From Halomonas elongata (GTDB lineage Bacteria; Pseudomonadota; Gammaproteobacteria; Pseudomonadales; Halomonadaceae), in NCBI RefSeq assembly GCF_029081005.1, contig NZ_JAJQTQ010000009.1, forward strand, positions 1 through 64,000: 64,000 nucleotides of DNA, given 5' to 3'. How positions within the stretch are numbered: the first letter of the stretch is position 1; every line of letters begins with the position of its first letter. Under the pieces are notes generated by a model. It had not been told where the DNA came from. It saw nothing but the letters and a program-made list of their open reading frames with translations, and did not search any database. Both the position numbers and the translations under genes were made by a program. This document shows, piece after piece, positions 38,720 to 47,246 of this stretch.

Positions 38720-39808
38720 ATGTATCAGCTGGAAAGAGCCATCTTCGATCTACGGCGAGGCGTGCCCGTGCTGCTGACCGCCGCCGAGGGTGACCGTCTG
38801 GTGCGCCCCGTCGAGGGCCATCATGAGGGTGAGCTGTCGACCCTGCTCGAGCGCTGTGGCGAGGGACCGAGGCTGGTGGTCACGCGCCATCGCCTGGAAG
38901 CATCGGGGCTCGAGGCCCCGAGCGATACGGTATCGCTGGTACTGACCGAGTCCGGCGAGCGCCTGGATCCTGGGCGTGATGAGCTGCCAGCCCATGACGC
39001 AGCGGTACCCGCGACATCGGCGGAATGCGTCGCCCTGGACATGATGCGCCGGGGCCTGCTGGTGCCGGCGGCCGTGGTCGCCGCTCCTCGCCACGGGCGC
39101 CGTGATGAGATCGCCCGGTTGGTGGCATCCGGCACGCTGCTGACGCTCGATGCCACCGAAGCGCAGCGGACGCTGGGCCGGCTGAGTCATGAGGTGGTAC
39201 GGGTCAGCGACGCGTCGGTGCCTCTGGCCGATGCCGAGGTCACCCGGTTCATCCTGTTCCGCGAGGCGGATGGCATGCGTGAGCACCTGGCGATCGTCAT
39301 CGGCCAACCCGACGACTGGCCCGAGGCGGTGCCGATCCGCCTGCACTCGGCGTGCCTGACCGGGGACCTGTTCGCCAGCCTGCTCTGTGATTGCGGCGAG
39401 CAGCTGCGCAATGCGGTGACCGGCATTCGCGAGCTGGGCGGTGGGGTGTTGCTGTACCTGGACCAGGAGGGACGGGGCATCGGACTGGCCAACAAGCTGC
39501 GTGCCATCGGGTTGCAGGACACCGGACTGGATACCCTGGATGCGGATGGCTGCCTGGGCTTCGGTCATGACGAACGTCGTTACGGGGCGGCCGTGGCCAT
39601 GCTTCAGGACCTGGGGATCGGGCGTGTCCAGTTGCTGACCAACAACCCGCGCAAGATGGCGGCGTTGATGGAGGCCGGCATCGAGGTGACGAAGCGCCAG
39701 GGCATCTATGGGCGGGTCACCCCGCAGAATCGGGCCTATCTCGCCGCCAAGGCCGGTCGTGCCGGACATTGGCTCGAACATATCCTCGATCAGGACGATT
39801 CGGCGTGA
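38720..39808 (+). CDS. GTP cyclohydrolase II (RibA-type) with extended N-terminus
   Basis: The C-terminal ~190 residues are a full GTP cyclohydrolase II: zinc site SACLTGDLFASLLCDCG (C-x10-C-x-C, about residues 211-224), YLDQEGRGIGLANKLRAIGLQ and LLTNNPRKM. This enzyme opens GTP to the diaminopyrimidine precursor of riboflavin, releasing formate and pyrophosphate. The first ~180 residues (AIFDLRRGVPVLLTAAEGDRL) faintly resemble the opening of DHBP synthase but lack its acidic motif, so the domain is probably degenerate. GAGAGGA precedes the ATG by 7 nt. It likely serves the cluster rather than housekeeping riboflavin synthesis, but that is inference. Confidence 0.9.
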   Translation: MYQLERAIFDLRRGVPVLLTAAEGDRLVRPVEGHHEGELSTLLERCGEGPRLVVTRHRLEASGLEAPSDTVSLVLTESGERLDPGRDELPAHDAAVPATSAECVALDMMRRGLLVPAAVVAAPRHGRRDEIARLVASGTLLTLDATEAQRTLGRLSHEVVRVSDASVPLADAEVTRFILFREADGMREHLAIVIGQPDDWPEAVPIRLHSACLTGDLFASLLCDCGEQLRNAVTGIRELGGGVLLYLDQEGRGIGLANKLRAIGLQDTGLDTLDADGCLGFGHDERRYGAAVAMLQDLGIGRVQLLTNNPRKMAALMEAGIEVTKRQGIYGRVTPQNRAYLAAKAGRAGHWLEHILDQDDSA

Positions 39809-40590
39809 AAGCCCGTGATATCGAGCCGTGCCGTGTCATCGAGGACCTCCGCCAGGGCTCGGCCGAAGTGAGACACCAGCTGTTGCCCGAGCGCGTCGGT
39901 GGCCAGGGCGGCATTGCCCACCACGCCACCGGGATGGAGGTCCTGTGCCAGCCAGGCGAAGGAGGCGTCGCCTTCGGGCCCGAGACGCGCCTGGCGGGCG
40001 GCCAATCGTTCGCCCACGGAAGGCGGGTGACCGAGGGCGTCTCGTCGCACCCGATCGGGGTGGAGGTGCAGCATCATCGCCGTTTCCAGTGCCCCGCCGT
40101 GCAACCCGTGGATCAGCTCCTCCCGGGGCAGACAGCCATCCGGCGGGGCGAGCGTCATGTAGGGGGCCTTGACCACCAGCATGCCGTGACGTCGACGCAG
40201 CGTCAGGGCGGCCTGCTGCATGATGGCCTGGTTGCCGCCATGGCTGTTGATCAGCATCAGGCGCCGAATGCCGCTCCGTGCGAGGCTGTCGCCCACCGCC
40301 TCGAGGGTGGCCTGGGCCACCGGCGCGGGCAGCGACAGCGTGCCCGGGAAGTCGCGGTGCTCCTCGCTGGCGCCCACGCTCAGGGGCGGCAGGACGAACA
40401 CCGAACGGTCGGGCGCGACGTGACGCAGCGTCTCGTCGAGCAGCCCCTCGCCGATATCCAGGTCCGTCGACAGCGGCAGGTGAGCGCCGTGCTGTTCGAT
40501 GGCACCGAGTACCATCACGGCAACACTGTCGGTTCTCGTCAGGGAGGGCACATCGGGGGCATGGAGCGATGTCCAGTGATGGATGGCCAT
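39790..40590 (-). CDS. Creatininase-family amidohydrolase
   Basis: A 266-residue metal-dependent amidohydrolase. Metal ligands are visible in GAIEQHGAHLPLSTD, INSHGGN and HGGALETAMM, the three signatures of the creatininase family. The family includes ArfB, the deformylase that acts on the formamidopyrimidine made from GTP in archaeal flavin/F420 synthesis, and MftE of mycofactocin synthesis. Adjacent GTP cyclohydrolase II and RibD-type reductase make an ArfB-like role attractive. It converges with the cyclohydrolase gene with a 19-bp overlap and diverges from the sulfatase-like gene. Confidence 0.9.
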   Translation of the reverse strand: MAIHHWTSLHAPDVPSLTRTDSVAVMVLGAIEQHGAHLPLSTDLDIGEGLLDETLRHVAPDRSVFVLPPLSVGASEEHRDFPGTLSLPAPVAQATLEAVGDSLARSGIRRLMLINSHGGNQAIMQQAALTLRRRHGMLVVKAPYMTLAPPDGCLPREELIHGLHGGALETAMMLHLHPDRVRRDALGHPPSVGERLAARQARLGPEGDASFAWLAQDLHPGGVVGNAALATDALGQQLVSHFGRALAEVLDDTARLDITGFHAESS

Positions 40591-40670
40591 GGCGGTCGCA
40601 ACTCCCTTGGCGGTGGTCGTGAATGCCGACTTTACGCGCCGGGAGTGGGCCGTGGCGAGGTGCATCAGGC

Positions 40671-42338
40671 ATGAAATGGCTGGGTGTCGTGGTGATGCTG
40701 TGGCTGCTGGCGCGTCTTGGCGGCCTGCTGATGCTGGTGGTCATGGCCGGCGGGGATGGCGTTGGGCCGGGCGTCGAGTGGTTGCTGCGCGTACCCCTGG
40801 ATGTGGTCCTGCTGGCGGTGCTGCTGCTCTGGTTGCCGCCGCGGCGAGTCGTGCTGGTCAGCATTGCGGCCATGCTGATGCTGGCGGTGACCCTGAGTCT
40901 TGCCGAAGGAGCCACATTCGCCATCTTCGGACGTGAGCTGAATGTCTGGCTGGACGCCTCCCTGTTGTCGGCGGGCTATCAGCTGTTGACCTCCAACCTG
41001 GGCAATCTGCCGGCACTGTTGGTCGTGGCCGTGATGGTGTCGGGGTTGGCGGGGCTCGTCTGGGTCGTGTCACGGGGGCTGGGTGGGGCTTGTGCCGCGA
41101 GTGCGCGGACTCCCCGCTTGCGCCGACTCTGGCTCTCCGTCGGCATGATGGGCCTGGCGGGTGTCTCGCTGGGCGCGGGCTACCTGCGCGACGCTCCTCG
41201 CCCGGGAATCGATTTTCCCCTGGCATCCGTCGTGGTCGAGCAGGCCGAGCAACTGCCTCGAACCCTCGCGGCGCGACGGCGCTTCGAGCAGCGCCAGCGC
41301 CGTCAGCAGCCGGAGGTAACGCCCCTGCCGGGGTTGCAGGGGCGAGACGTGGTGCTGATCTTCATCGAGTCCTACGGCATGTCGTTGCTCGAGGAGGACG
41401 CGGCCTCGTTGCGGGATACCCTGAAACAGGCATCGTACTCGCTGGCCGACCAGGGCATCGCCAGCGTTTCCGGACGCTTGCGTTCGCCCGTGCGGGGCGG
41501 GCAGTCCTGGCTGGCCCATGCCAGCGTGCTCAGCGGGCTGACCATCGATGATGGCCTGGACTACCGGCTGTTGTTGAAGAGTCGGCGAGGCTCCATGGTG
41601 CAGGATTTCGCCGCGACGGGGCACCATACCCTGGCGCTGATGCCGGCGATTACCCAGGCCTGGCCGGAAGGCCGGGCCTATGGTTTCGATACTCTGGTCG
41701 ATGCCGGGGGCATGGGCTATGCGGGGCCTTCGCTGCACTGGGTCACCATGCCCGATCAGTACAGTCTGAAGACGCTGGCGACACGCTGGCTCGACAGTCA
41801 GGATGCGCCCGTCTTCGCCCAGGTGGCGCTGATCAGTAGCCATGCTCCCTGGACGCCGATCCTGCCCGTGCGCGACTGGGCGGCCATCGGCGATGGCAGT
41901 GGCTTTCGGCGCTGGGCGGACGCGGGGCCCGAGCCCGAGGTCCTGTGGCGGGATATGGACGAGGTGCGGCGTCATTACGCCGAAGCGGTCCGTTATTCCC
42001 TCCGGGTGACGCTGGCGTGGGTCGAACGCTACCTCGACGATGACGGCCTGGTCATGGTGATGGGCGACCATCCCGCGGCGCCGGTGGTGACGGGCCCTGG
42101 CGCCAGCCCGGACGTCCCCGTGCACCTGTTCAGCCGTGATGCCGAGCTTGTCGCTCCCTTTCTGGAGCACGGGTTTCGCGACGGCCTGATCCCTGCCGCG
42201 ACGCCCGCCTCCTCGACCATGGCCTGCTGGCGGCACTGGCTTCAGCGGTACTTCGCCGATGGTGAGGATGAAACAGAGAGCGCCGTTATACCTCGTCATG
42301 GCGCCCTGCCGGCATGCCAGTGGCAGCCAGGTGAATGA
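40671..42338 (+). CDS. LtaS/sulfatase-family membrane protein (phosphoglycerol-transferase-like)
   Basis: A 555-residue protein with about four N-terminal membrane segments followed by a periplasmic alkaline-phosphatase-fold domain. VVLIFIESYGMSLLE (about residue 225) gives the metal-binding Glu; RGGQSWLAHASVLSGL corresponds to the nucleophile loop, and VMGDHPAAPVV supplies the Asp-His pair. This is the layout of LtaS, MdoB and EptA-type phospho-group transferases, which move phosphoglycerol or phosphoethanolamine to envelope sugars. The nucleophile appears to be Ser rather than Thr. The start at 40671 follows the divergent creatininase gene by 80 bp. Confidence 0.82.
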   Translation: MKWLGVVVMLWLLARLGGLLMLVVMAGGDGVGPGVEWLLRVPLDVVLLAVLLLWLPPRRVVLVSIAAMLMLAVTLSLAEGATFAIFGRELNVWLDASLLSAGYQLLTSNLGNLPALLVVAVMVSGLAGLVWVVSRGLGGACAASARTPRLRRLWLSVGMMGLAGVSLGAGYLRDAPRPGIDFPLASVVVEQAEQLPRTLAARRRFEQRQRRQQPEVTPLPGLQGRDVVLIFIESYGMSLLEEDAASLRDTLKQASYSLADQGIASVSGRLRSPVRGGQSWLAHASVLSGLTIDDGLDYRLLLKSRRGSMVQDFAATGHHTLALMPAITQAWPEGRAYGFDTLVDAGGMGYAGPSLHWVTMPDQYSLKTLATRWLDSQDAPVFAQVALISSHAPWTPILPVRDWAAIGDGSGFRRWADAGPEPEVLWRDMDEVRRHYAEAVRYSLRVTLAWVERYLDDDGLVMVMGDHPAAPVVTGPGASPDVPVHLFSRDAELVAPFLEHGFRDGLIPAATPASSTMACWRHWLQRYFADGEDETESAVIPRHGALPACQWQPGE

Positions 42339-42780
42339 CCATGGCTGGCAATCTACCAGTAATCAGGTTTGTCGGCTGGTTTCTTTCGCGTGTGTACGCG
42401 CTCAGGTAACTGGTGAGCTTCGAGTTCTTCGCTGGATATGTGGCGACGCATCCAGTCAGCGTTGTTCCGTAGAGAACCTGGTCGAGTCGATGACGCCCCC
42501 AGTGAACCGTGACGCCACGGGCCTTGAGGGCCCGGATACAGGTATCCTGGGCTTGCTTGGACTGAAGGCCGCGTGTGGCCCGAGTTGGCTGCACGGGATC
42601 GAATCCCTGGAAACGAAGAAACCGGCACGATGGCCGGTGTCTTCACCCCGACTGCCAGTGAACTGAATCGCTGCGTACAGGGCTGAGTCGTTGGGCGCGT
42701 CAGTTGGGTCGTTGACAGAAATGAGGACCATGCAGCGCGCCATGTTGGACTGGCCCTGATACCGAGCCTGGAGTCTGGCC
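42339..42780. other. 442-bp intergenic stretch without a recognisable gene
   Basis: Short open frames occur on both strands (for example minus 42456-42743) but none shows a family resemblance or convincing start. A weak hairpin ACCGGC/GCCGGT lies near 42620-42637. The stretch separates the sulfatase-like gene (plus) from the convergent MetE-like gene (minus) and has lower GC than its flanks; it may hold decayed sequence. Confidence 0.5.
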
Positions 42781-43890
42781 TCAGTCGCCCCAGACCTCCC
42801 GGGCGATCCGGGTCACGAGTTCCAGCTTGGCCTGCTGTTGCGCCTCGCTCAGGGTATTGCCTTCCTCGGTGGAGGCGAAACCGCACTGGGTGCTCAGGCA
42901 GAGCTGATCGAGGTCGACGAAGCGGGCGGCTTCATGGATACGTGCCTTGACGTCCTCGGCGCTCTCCAGTTCTCCGGTCTTGCTGGTGACCAGCCCCAGC
43001 ACCACCTTCTGGTGGCCCGGCTTGATGAAGCGCAACGGCTCGAAACCGCCGGCCCGGTCGGTGTCGTATTCGAGGAAGAAGGCATCGACATTCACCGATC
43101 CGAACAGGGTCTCGGCGACGGGCTCGTAGCCGCCTTCGGAGATCCAGGTGGAACGGAAGTTACCTCGGCACACATGCATGCTGACGATCAGGTCGTCCGG
43201 CTTGTCTTCCAGCGCCTTGTTGATCACCCGGGCATAGGTTCGCTGCAGCTGTTGCGGGTCTTCTCCGCGTTCGATAATCCTGGCCGTCTGTTCTTCCGAG
43301 CAGAGATAGGCCCAGACGGTGTCGTCCAGCTGCAGGTAGCGGCAACCCGCCTCATAAAAGGCCTGCAGGGCCTGCTTGTAGACGCGGGCGAGGTCATCGA
43401 AGAAATCATCGAGGTTCGGGTAGGCCTCGACGCTGACCACGTTGCGGCCCCCACGGAAATGCAGGACGCTCGGGCTCGGGATGGTCATCTTCGGCATGAC
43501 ACCATCCGCCACCTCCCTGAGGAACGTGAAGTGCTCCAGCATGGGATGCTCGCCAAACCCCAGCTTGCCGGTCACGCGAACATTGCGCGACCGGGTCTGC
43601 ACACCGGTGAACTGGATGCCTTGATCGGCCTCGTAGCCTTCCACCCCTTGCAGGCCTTCGAAGAAATCGAAGTGCCACCATGCGCGACGGAACTCACCAT
43701 CTGTCACCACCTGCAGCCCTGCCTGGCATTGGCATGCCACGGCGTGTCGAATCGCCTCGTCCTCGACGGTATGCAGCCGTTCGTCATCCAGGTGTCCCGC
43801 CTGCCGTTGCTGGCGGGCCTCCTTGACCGGCGACGGGCGCAGCAGGCTACCGACGACATCGGCGCGGAACGGGGGACGGGAAAATGCCAT
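42781..43890 (-). CDS. Cobalamin-independent methionine synthase-like protein (MetE C-terminal/YxjG type)
   Basis: A 369-residue TIM-barrel protein corresponding to the catalytic half of MetE. The zinc ligands appear as HVC (about residues 238-240), the Glu in FFLEYD, and the Cys in LSTQCGF. VTDGEFRRAWWHFDFFEG and LQLDDTVWAYLC are family segments. Standalone proteins of this type use various methyl donors to make methionine; the donor here is unknown. AT-rich 43891-43990 upstream likely contains its promoter; the 43891-44130 region has no gene. Confidence 0.9.
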   Translation of the reverse strand: MAFSRPPFRADVVGSLLRPSPVKEARQQRQAGHLDDERLHTVEDEAIRHAVACQCQAGLQVVTDGEFRRAWWHFDFFEGLQGVEGYEADQGIQFTGVQTRSRNVRVTGKLGFGEHPMLEHFTFLREVADGVMPKMTIPSPSVLHFRGGRNVVSVEAYPNLDDFFDDLARVYKQALQAFYEAGCRYLQLDDTVWAYLCSEEQTARIIERGEDPQQLQRTYARVINKALEDKPDDLIVSMHVCRGNFRSTWISEGGYEPVAETLFGSVNVDAFFLEYDTDRAGGFEPLRFIKPGHQKVVLGLVTSKTGELESAEDVKARIHEAARFVDLDQLCLSTQCGFASTEEGNTLSEAQQQAKLELVTRIAREVWGD

Positions 43891-44130
43891 CTCGGACTCC
43901 AGGGAGCGAATTGAAAATTATTTAACAGGCTAAATTTATTCGCCTCGACGGCAGGCGTGAAGCGAGACTTTTTCAGGGGTAACGTGAATTTCATTCATGA
44001 AGAGAGCTCGAATCCCCGGGCAAACTGTCGTGACTGACTGGTGAGGCATTGGTTTGCGGGAGACATGCCCGCATCTACCCGGGACATCTCAATGCAGGCG
44101 TGCGTATCGCCTGACCGGAGGAATTGACTC

Positions 44131-44820
44131 ATGAGCAATGCGATCCAACCGATTCTCATCGTGATGACCAGTCATGGCACCAAGGGCGAGGGCGGTGATC
44201 CGACCGGGTTTTTCCTGTCCGAGGTCACGCATCCGCTGGCGGTGTTCGAAGCAGCTGGCATCCCGGTGGAGTTCGCTTCCATTCAGGGCGGGGAACCGCC
44301 CGTGGATGGCTTCGATCTCGATGACGAGACGAATGCCCGTTACTGGAACGATGCCGACTTCCGCGAGCGGCTCCGCAGCACCCGGGCGCTTGCCGAGATC
44401 GACCCTGCCGATTATTCGGCGATCTTCTTCGCCGGTGGGCATGGTGCCATGTGGGACTTCCCCGACAGTGCCGCCGTGAACGACAAGACGCGTGCGATCT
44501 GGGAGCAAGGCGGTATGGTGGGCGCGGTCTGCCACGGCCCCGCTGCCCTGGTGAACGTGACGCTGTCGGATGGCGCCCGCCTGGTCGCCGGCCGGGACGT
44601 CGCGGCCTTCACCGATGCCGAGGAAGAGGCGGTCGGGCTCACCGAGGTCGTACCCTTCCTGCTGGCGTCGAGGCTGGCCGAGCGTGGCGCCAAGCTGCAC
44701 CCTGCCGCCGACTGGACGACCCAGGTGGTCACCGATGACCGGCTGGTGACGGGCCAGAATCCGCAGTCGGCTACCGGGGTGGGGGAAGCCTTGCGTGATG
44801 GGCTCTTGTCTCGGGACTGA
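44131..44820 (+). CDS. DJ-1/PfpI-family protein (Hsp31/glyoxalase III-like)
   Basis: A 229-residue class I glutamine-amidotransferase-like protein. The nucleophile elbow is AVCHGPA with Cys134 and His135, preceded by AGGHGAMWDFPD supplying the Gly-rich oxyanion region. Such proteins act as glutathione-independent glyoxalases, deglycases or chaperones. The ATG at 44131 has GGAGGAATTGACTC upstream. It is monocistronic by spacing. Confidence 0.88.
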   Translation: MSNAIQPILIVMTSHGTKGEGGDPTGFFLSEVTHPLAVFEAAGIPVEFASIQGGEPPVDGFDLDDETNARYWNDADFRERLRSTRALAEIDPADYSAIFFAGGHGAMWDFPDSAAVNDKTRAIWEQGGMVGAVCHGPAALVNVTLSDGARLVAGRDVAAFTDAEEEAVGLTEVVPFLLASRLAERGAKLHPAADWTTQVVTDDRLVTGQNPQSATGVGEALRDGLLSRD

Positions 44821-44901
44821 GAGGCGTTTCAGGTAGCTGGCCGGGGCACGGGTCCGGCGATGGGTGTGCAAGGAAGTTAGACTAAAGTTCATAGACCAAG
44901 G

Positions 44902-44907
44902 TATAAT
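44902..44907 (+). promoter_or_regulatory. Consensus -10 box (TATAAT) upstream of a small ORF
   Basis: TATAAT lies 37 bp before the small ORF at 44944 in a locally AT-rich stretch. A possible -35, TTAGAC at 44877, has a 19-bp spacer. This suggests a sigma-70 promoter for the small gene or an RNA. Confidence 0.5.
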
Positions 44908-44943
44908 CCATGGCACACCCATCGACGCACAGGTTCGAATGCC

Positions 44944-45087
44944 ATGACAACCACCACCGTTGTTGAACGTACCGACCGTCTGCCCCTGTTCAAGCGTTTC
45001 GGCAAGATGGCCTACCGTGTGCTGGAAGCCATGACCGAGAGCGCCTATCGTGGCTTCCAGTCTCGCATGCCCTACTCCTATATCTGA
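44944..45087 (+). CDS. Small basic/aromatic protein, 47 residues, unknown
   Basis: ATG to TGA encodes 47 residues beginning MTTTTVVERTDRLPLFKR and ending RGFQSRMPYSYI. It is rich in Arg, aromatic and Met residues with an amphipathic middle. A perfect TATAAT box stands upstream and the codon use is typical of the genome (CGT, CTG, GCC). No family is recognised. Lacking a strong Shine-Dalgarno (only AGG near 44930), it remains tentative. Confidence 0.5.
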   Translation: MTTTTVVERTDRLPLFKRFGKMAYRVLEAMTESAYRGFQSRMPYSYI

Positions 45088-45184
45088 TCCGTCCGGCCCG
45101 ACTCACCGCGCTCTCCGGTGAGCATCGGTCCGCTGCTTCGCACTGCCCGGTGATCCTTTCAGGCACTGCCGGGCGGCGTGCACA

Positions 45185-45229
45185 CCTCCTTTTCTTCCCT
45201 TTCTTCCTCTTCTTCCCTTTCTTCCCCTC
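45185..45229. repeat. 45-nt pure polypyrimidine tract
   Basis: An uninterrupted run of C and T with internal repeats of TTTCTTCCC and TTCTTCC blocks, between the small ORF and the sigma factor gene. The rest of 45088-45351 has no recognisable gene. Confidence 0.95.
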
Positions 45230-45351
45230 GATGCCGTGTGCTCACGCACGATATCGTTATCCGCGATAATCCTGATGGACGCTTGACCGGCTTGCCCCGA
45301 GGCGACAGGCTTTGCTGACTGCCGTTTCAGACAACAACCAGAGACCCCTGC

Positions 45352-45951
45352 ATGTCTGATGCCTTTCGTTCGTCCACGGCTCGTGACGACGCCTCGAGTT
45401 CCGACTCGTCGCCCACCGACCGGCTCAATGGCCTGCTGCAGCGCGTGGCATTCAAGGATCGCGAGGCCTTTGCGCAGCTCTATGCAGCCACCTCCTCGAA
45501 ACTCTACGGCACGGTGCTGTGTATCCTCCGACACAGGGGGTGGACCGACGATGTGGTGCAGGAAGCCTACGTCAGTATCTGGCAGAAGGCAGGGCAGTTC
45601 GATGCCGCGAAGGCATCATCGATCACCTGGATGGTGACCATCGCCCGTAACGGCGCCATTGACGAATTGCGCCGGCACCCGGCCCGGCGAGTGGAACGAG
45701 AGGACGCACTCGACGATGTGGCCTCCGTCGAGCCGACGGCTCAGGCCCGGCTGGAGACCGAGCAGGACGCCCGGCGCCTCTACGCATGCCTGGACGAACT
45801 GGAGAAGGGGCGTCGCGACATGGTCAGGCTTGCCTACCTGGATGGCTGGTCGCGGGCCGACCTGGCGACGCATTTTGACCAGCCGGTGAATACCGTCAAG
45901 ACCTGGCTGCATCGTGCCCTCAAGCAACTCAAGGGGTGTCTGTCACCATGA
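45352..45951 (+). CDS. ECF-type RNA polymerase sigma factor
   Basis: A 199-residue sigma-70 family protein with region 2 (FAQLYAATSSKLYGTVLCILR, then DVVQEAYVSIWQKA) and region 4 (RRDMVRLAYLDGWSRADLATHF, VKTWLHRALKQLKG). Regions 1 and 3 are absent, as in ECF factors. It overlaps the following anti-sigma gene by 4 bp (ATGA), the usual coupling. The pairing with an RskA-type anti-sigma resembles the SigK group. Confidence 0.93.
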   Translation: MSDAFRSSTARDDASSSDSSPTDRLNGLLQRVAFKDREAFAQLYAATSSKLYGTVLCILRHRGWTDDVVQEAYVSIWQKAGQFDAAKASSITWMVTIARNGAIDELRRHPARRVEREDALDDVASVEPTAQARLETEQDARRLYACLDELEKGRRDMVRLAYLDGWSRADLATHFDQPVNTVKTWLHRALKQLKGCLSP

Positions 45952-46679
45952 CCGACCACGACGATCTCGACATGCTGGCCGCGGAGTTCGTCCTGGGGAC
46001 GCTGGACGCCCATGAGCGCGAATCCGTGGCGCATCGTCGACAGCACGACACCGAACTGGATGCGCTGATTCGTGCCTGGGAGTCGCGTCTGGCTCCCCTG
46101 GGCGATGAGGTGAAGGCCATCACGCCCGGCCCGGATTTGCTGGCCAGGATCGAGCGTCGAATCGAGCAGATGGAGGCCGATACCGGCGAGGCAAGGGTGA
46201 TCAGGCTCCGCAAGCGCCTCCGCTACTGGCAGTGGGGCACCGGGCTGGCGACCGCCGCGGCGCTGGTGATGGCGATTCTGCTGGTGACACCCTTCGGTCG
46301 GGAGGCGGCAGAGCCGCCGTTCGTCGCCGTCTTCCAGCAGAATGATCAACAGCCTGCCTTCATGCTGACCGTCGATCTCGCCAGTCAGCGACTGAATGTC
46401 CAGCCGGTGACGGCCGAACCTCTGCCGGACAAGTCCTATCAACTCTGGATCAAGGCGGACCCGCTCGGCCCCGATCCTCGATCCGTGGGCGTGTTGAATG
46501 ATGATCTCAGCCTGGATCCCACCGCCTTGAGCCACTATGACTCCGAGCTTCTCAAGAACGCGACCTTTGGCATCAGTGTCGAGCCTGCCGGCGGCTCTCC
46601 CACCGGGCAGCCCACGGGACCGGCGATCCACGGGTATCTTTATCCCACGGAGAAGGAAGCGGGGCAGCATCGCCTTTAG
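45948..46679 (+). CDS. RskA-type membrane anti-sigma factor
   Basis: A 243-residue single-pass membrane protein. The cytoplasmic N-terminus (LDMLAAEFVLGTLDAHERE) is the sigma-binding domain, without a zinc-binding HxxxCxxC. One transmembrane segment (GLATAAALVMAILLVTPF, about residues 98-115) leads to a periplasmic RskA-like domain (YQLWIKADPLGPDPRSVGVL). It should hold the ECF factor inactive until a periplasmic signal releases it. Confidence 0.9.
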   Translation: MTDHDDLDMLAAEFVLGTLDAHERESVAHRRQHDTELDALIRAWESRLAPLGDEVKAITPGPDLLARIERRIEQMEADTGEARVIRLRKRLRYWQWGTGLATAAALVMAILLVTPFGREAAEPPFVAVFQQNDQQPAFMLTVDLASQRLNVQPVTAEPLPDKSYQLWIKADPLGPDPRSVGVLNDDLSLDPTALSHYDSELLKNATFGISVEPAGGSPTGQPTGPAIHGYLYPTEKEAGQHRL

Positions 46680-46811
46680 GCATTCGTCGGGGTGTCGGCG
46701 AGACGATTTTTCGCATCGGGCTGAAACCTTCTGCCTCGTCTCTCGTAGCTAGGGGCACGACCATCACACGCAATGCATGCTTGATGGGTCGTGTCCGATA
46801 GCAAGGAGAGA

Positions 46812-47246
46812 ATGATGATGAAACAACTCGTGGCAAGCGCATTCGTATCCGTCTCGCTGTTCGCGGTCGCCTCCGCGGTTCAGGCCGATATGCACGGCGA
46901 CATGCATCCGGGCGTCTGGGCCGATGATCAATCGGTCTCCGGCGGTACGGTATCGGCGGAAAAGATCGTGGCGGACAGCAACGGCTGGTTGGTCGTTCAT
47001 CGCACCGATGATAGCCAGAAGCCGGGTCGTGTGGTCGGCCATGCCCCTCTCAAGGAAGGCGAGAACATGGATATCACCGCGATCCTGACCGAAGAGGTCA
47101 AGGCCGGAGAGCAGTTGATGCTGATGCTTCATGGCGAAGCGGGCGGTATGCAGACGGGCGTTTTCGAGTACACCCTCGGTGCCAAGGAAGACGGCCCGAT
47201 CAAACAGGATGGCGATCTGGTGACGGCCATCATCACCGTTCAGTAA
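46812..47246 (+). CDS. Small secreted protein with DUF7282-like beta domain
   Basis: A signal peptide (LVASAFVSVSLFAVASAVQA) is followed by a 110-residue all-beta domain with the pattern SGGTVSAEKIVADSNGWLVV, VVGHAPLKEGENMDI and DGPIKQDGDLV, resembling DUF7282 domains best known from haloarchaea. Three consecutive ATGs follow AAGGAG; 46812 is the first, 46815 has the better spacing. It lies 132 bp after the anti-sigma gene behind a candidate ECF promoter and may be the regulon's local target. Confidence 0.75.
   Translation: MMMKQLVASAFVSVSLFAVASAVQADMHGDMHPGVWADDQSVSGGTVSAEKIVADSNGWLVVHRTDDSQKPGRVVGHAPLKEGENMDITAILTEEVKAGEQLMLMLHGEAGGMQTGVFEYTLGAKEDGPIKQDGDLVTAIITVQ

Noticed and set aside
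42838-43914. Plus-strand open frame of 358 codons
   Set aside because: Antisense to the MetE-like gene, whose zinc ligands are all visible.
45103-45534. Minus-strand frame encoding a Lys/Arg/Gly-rich protein
   Set aside because: The basic stretch is just the complement of the polypyrimidine tract, and the frame overlaps the sigma gene start.
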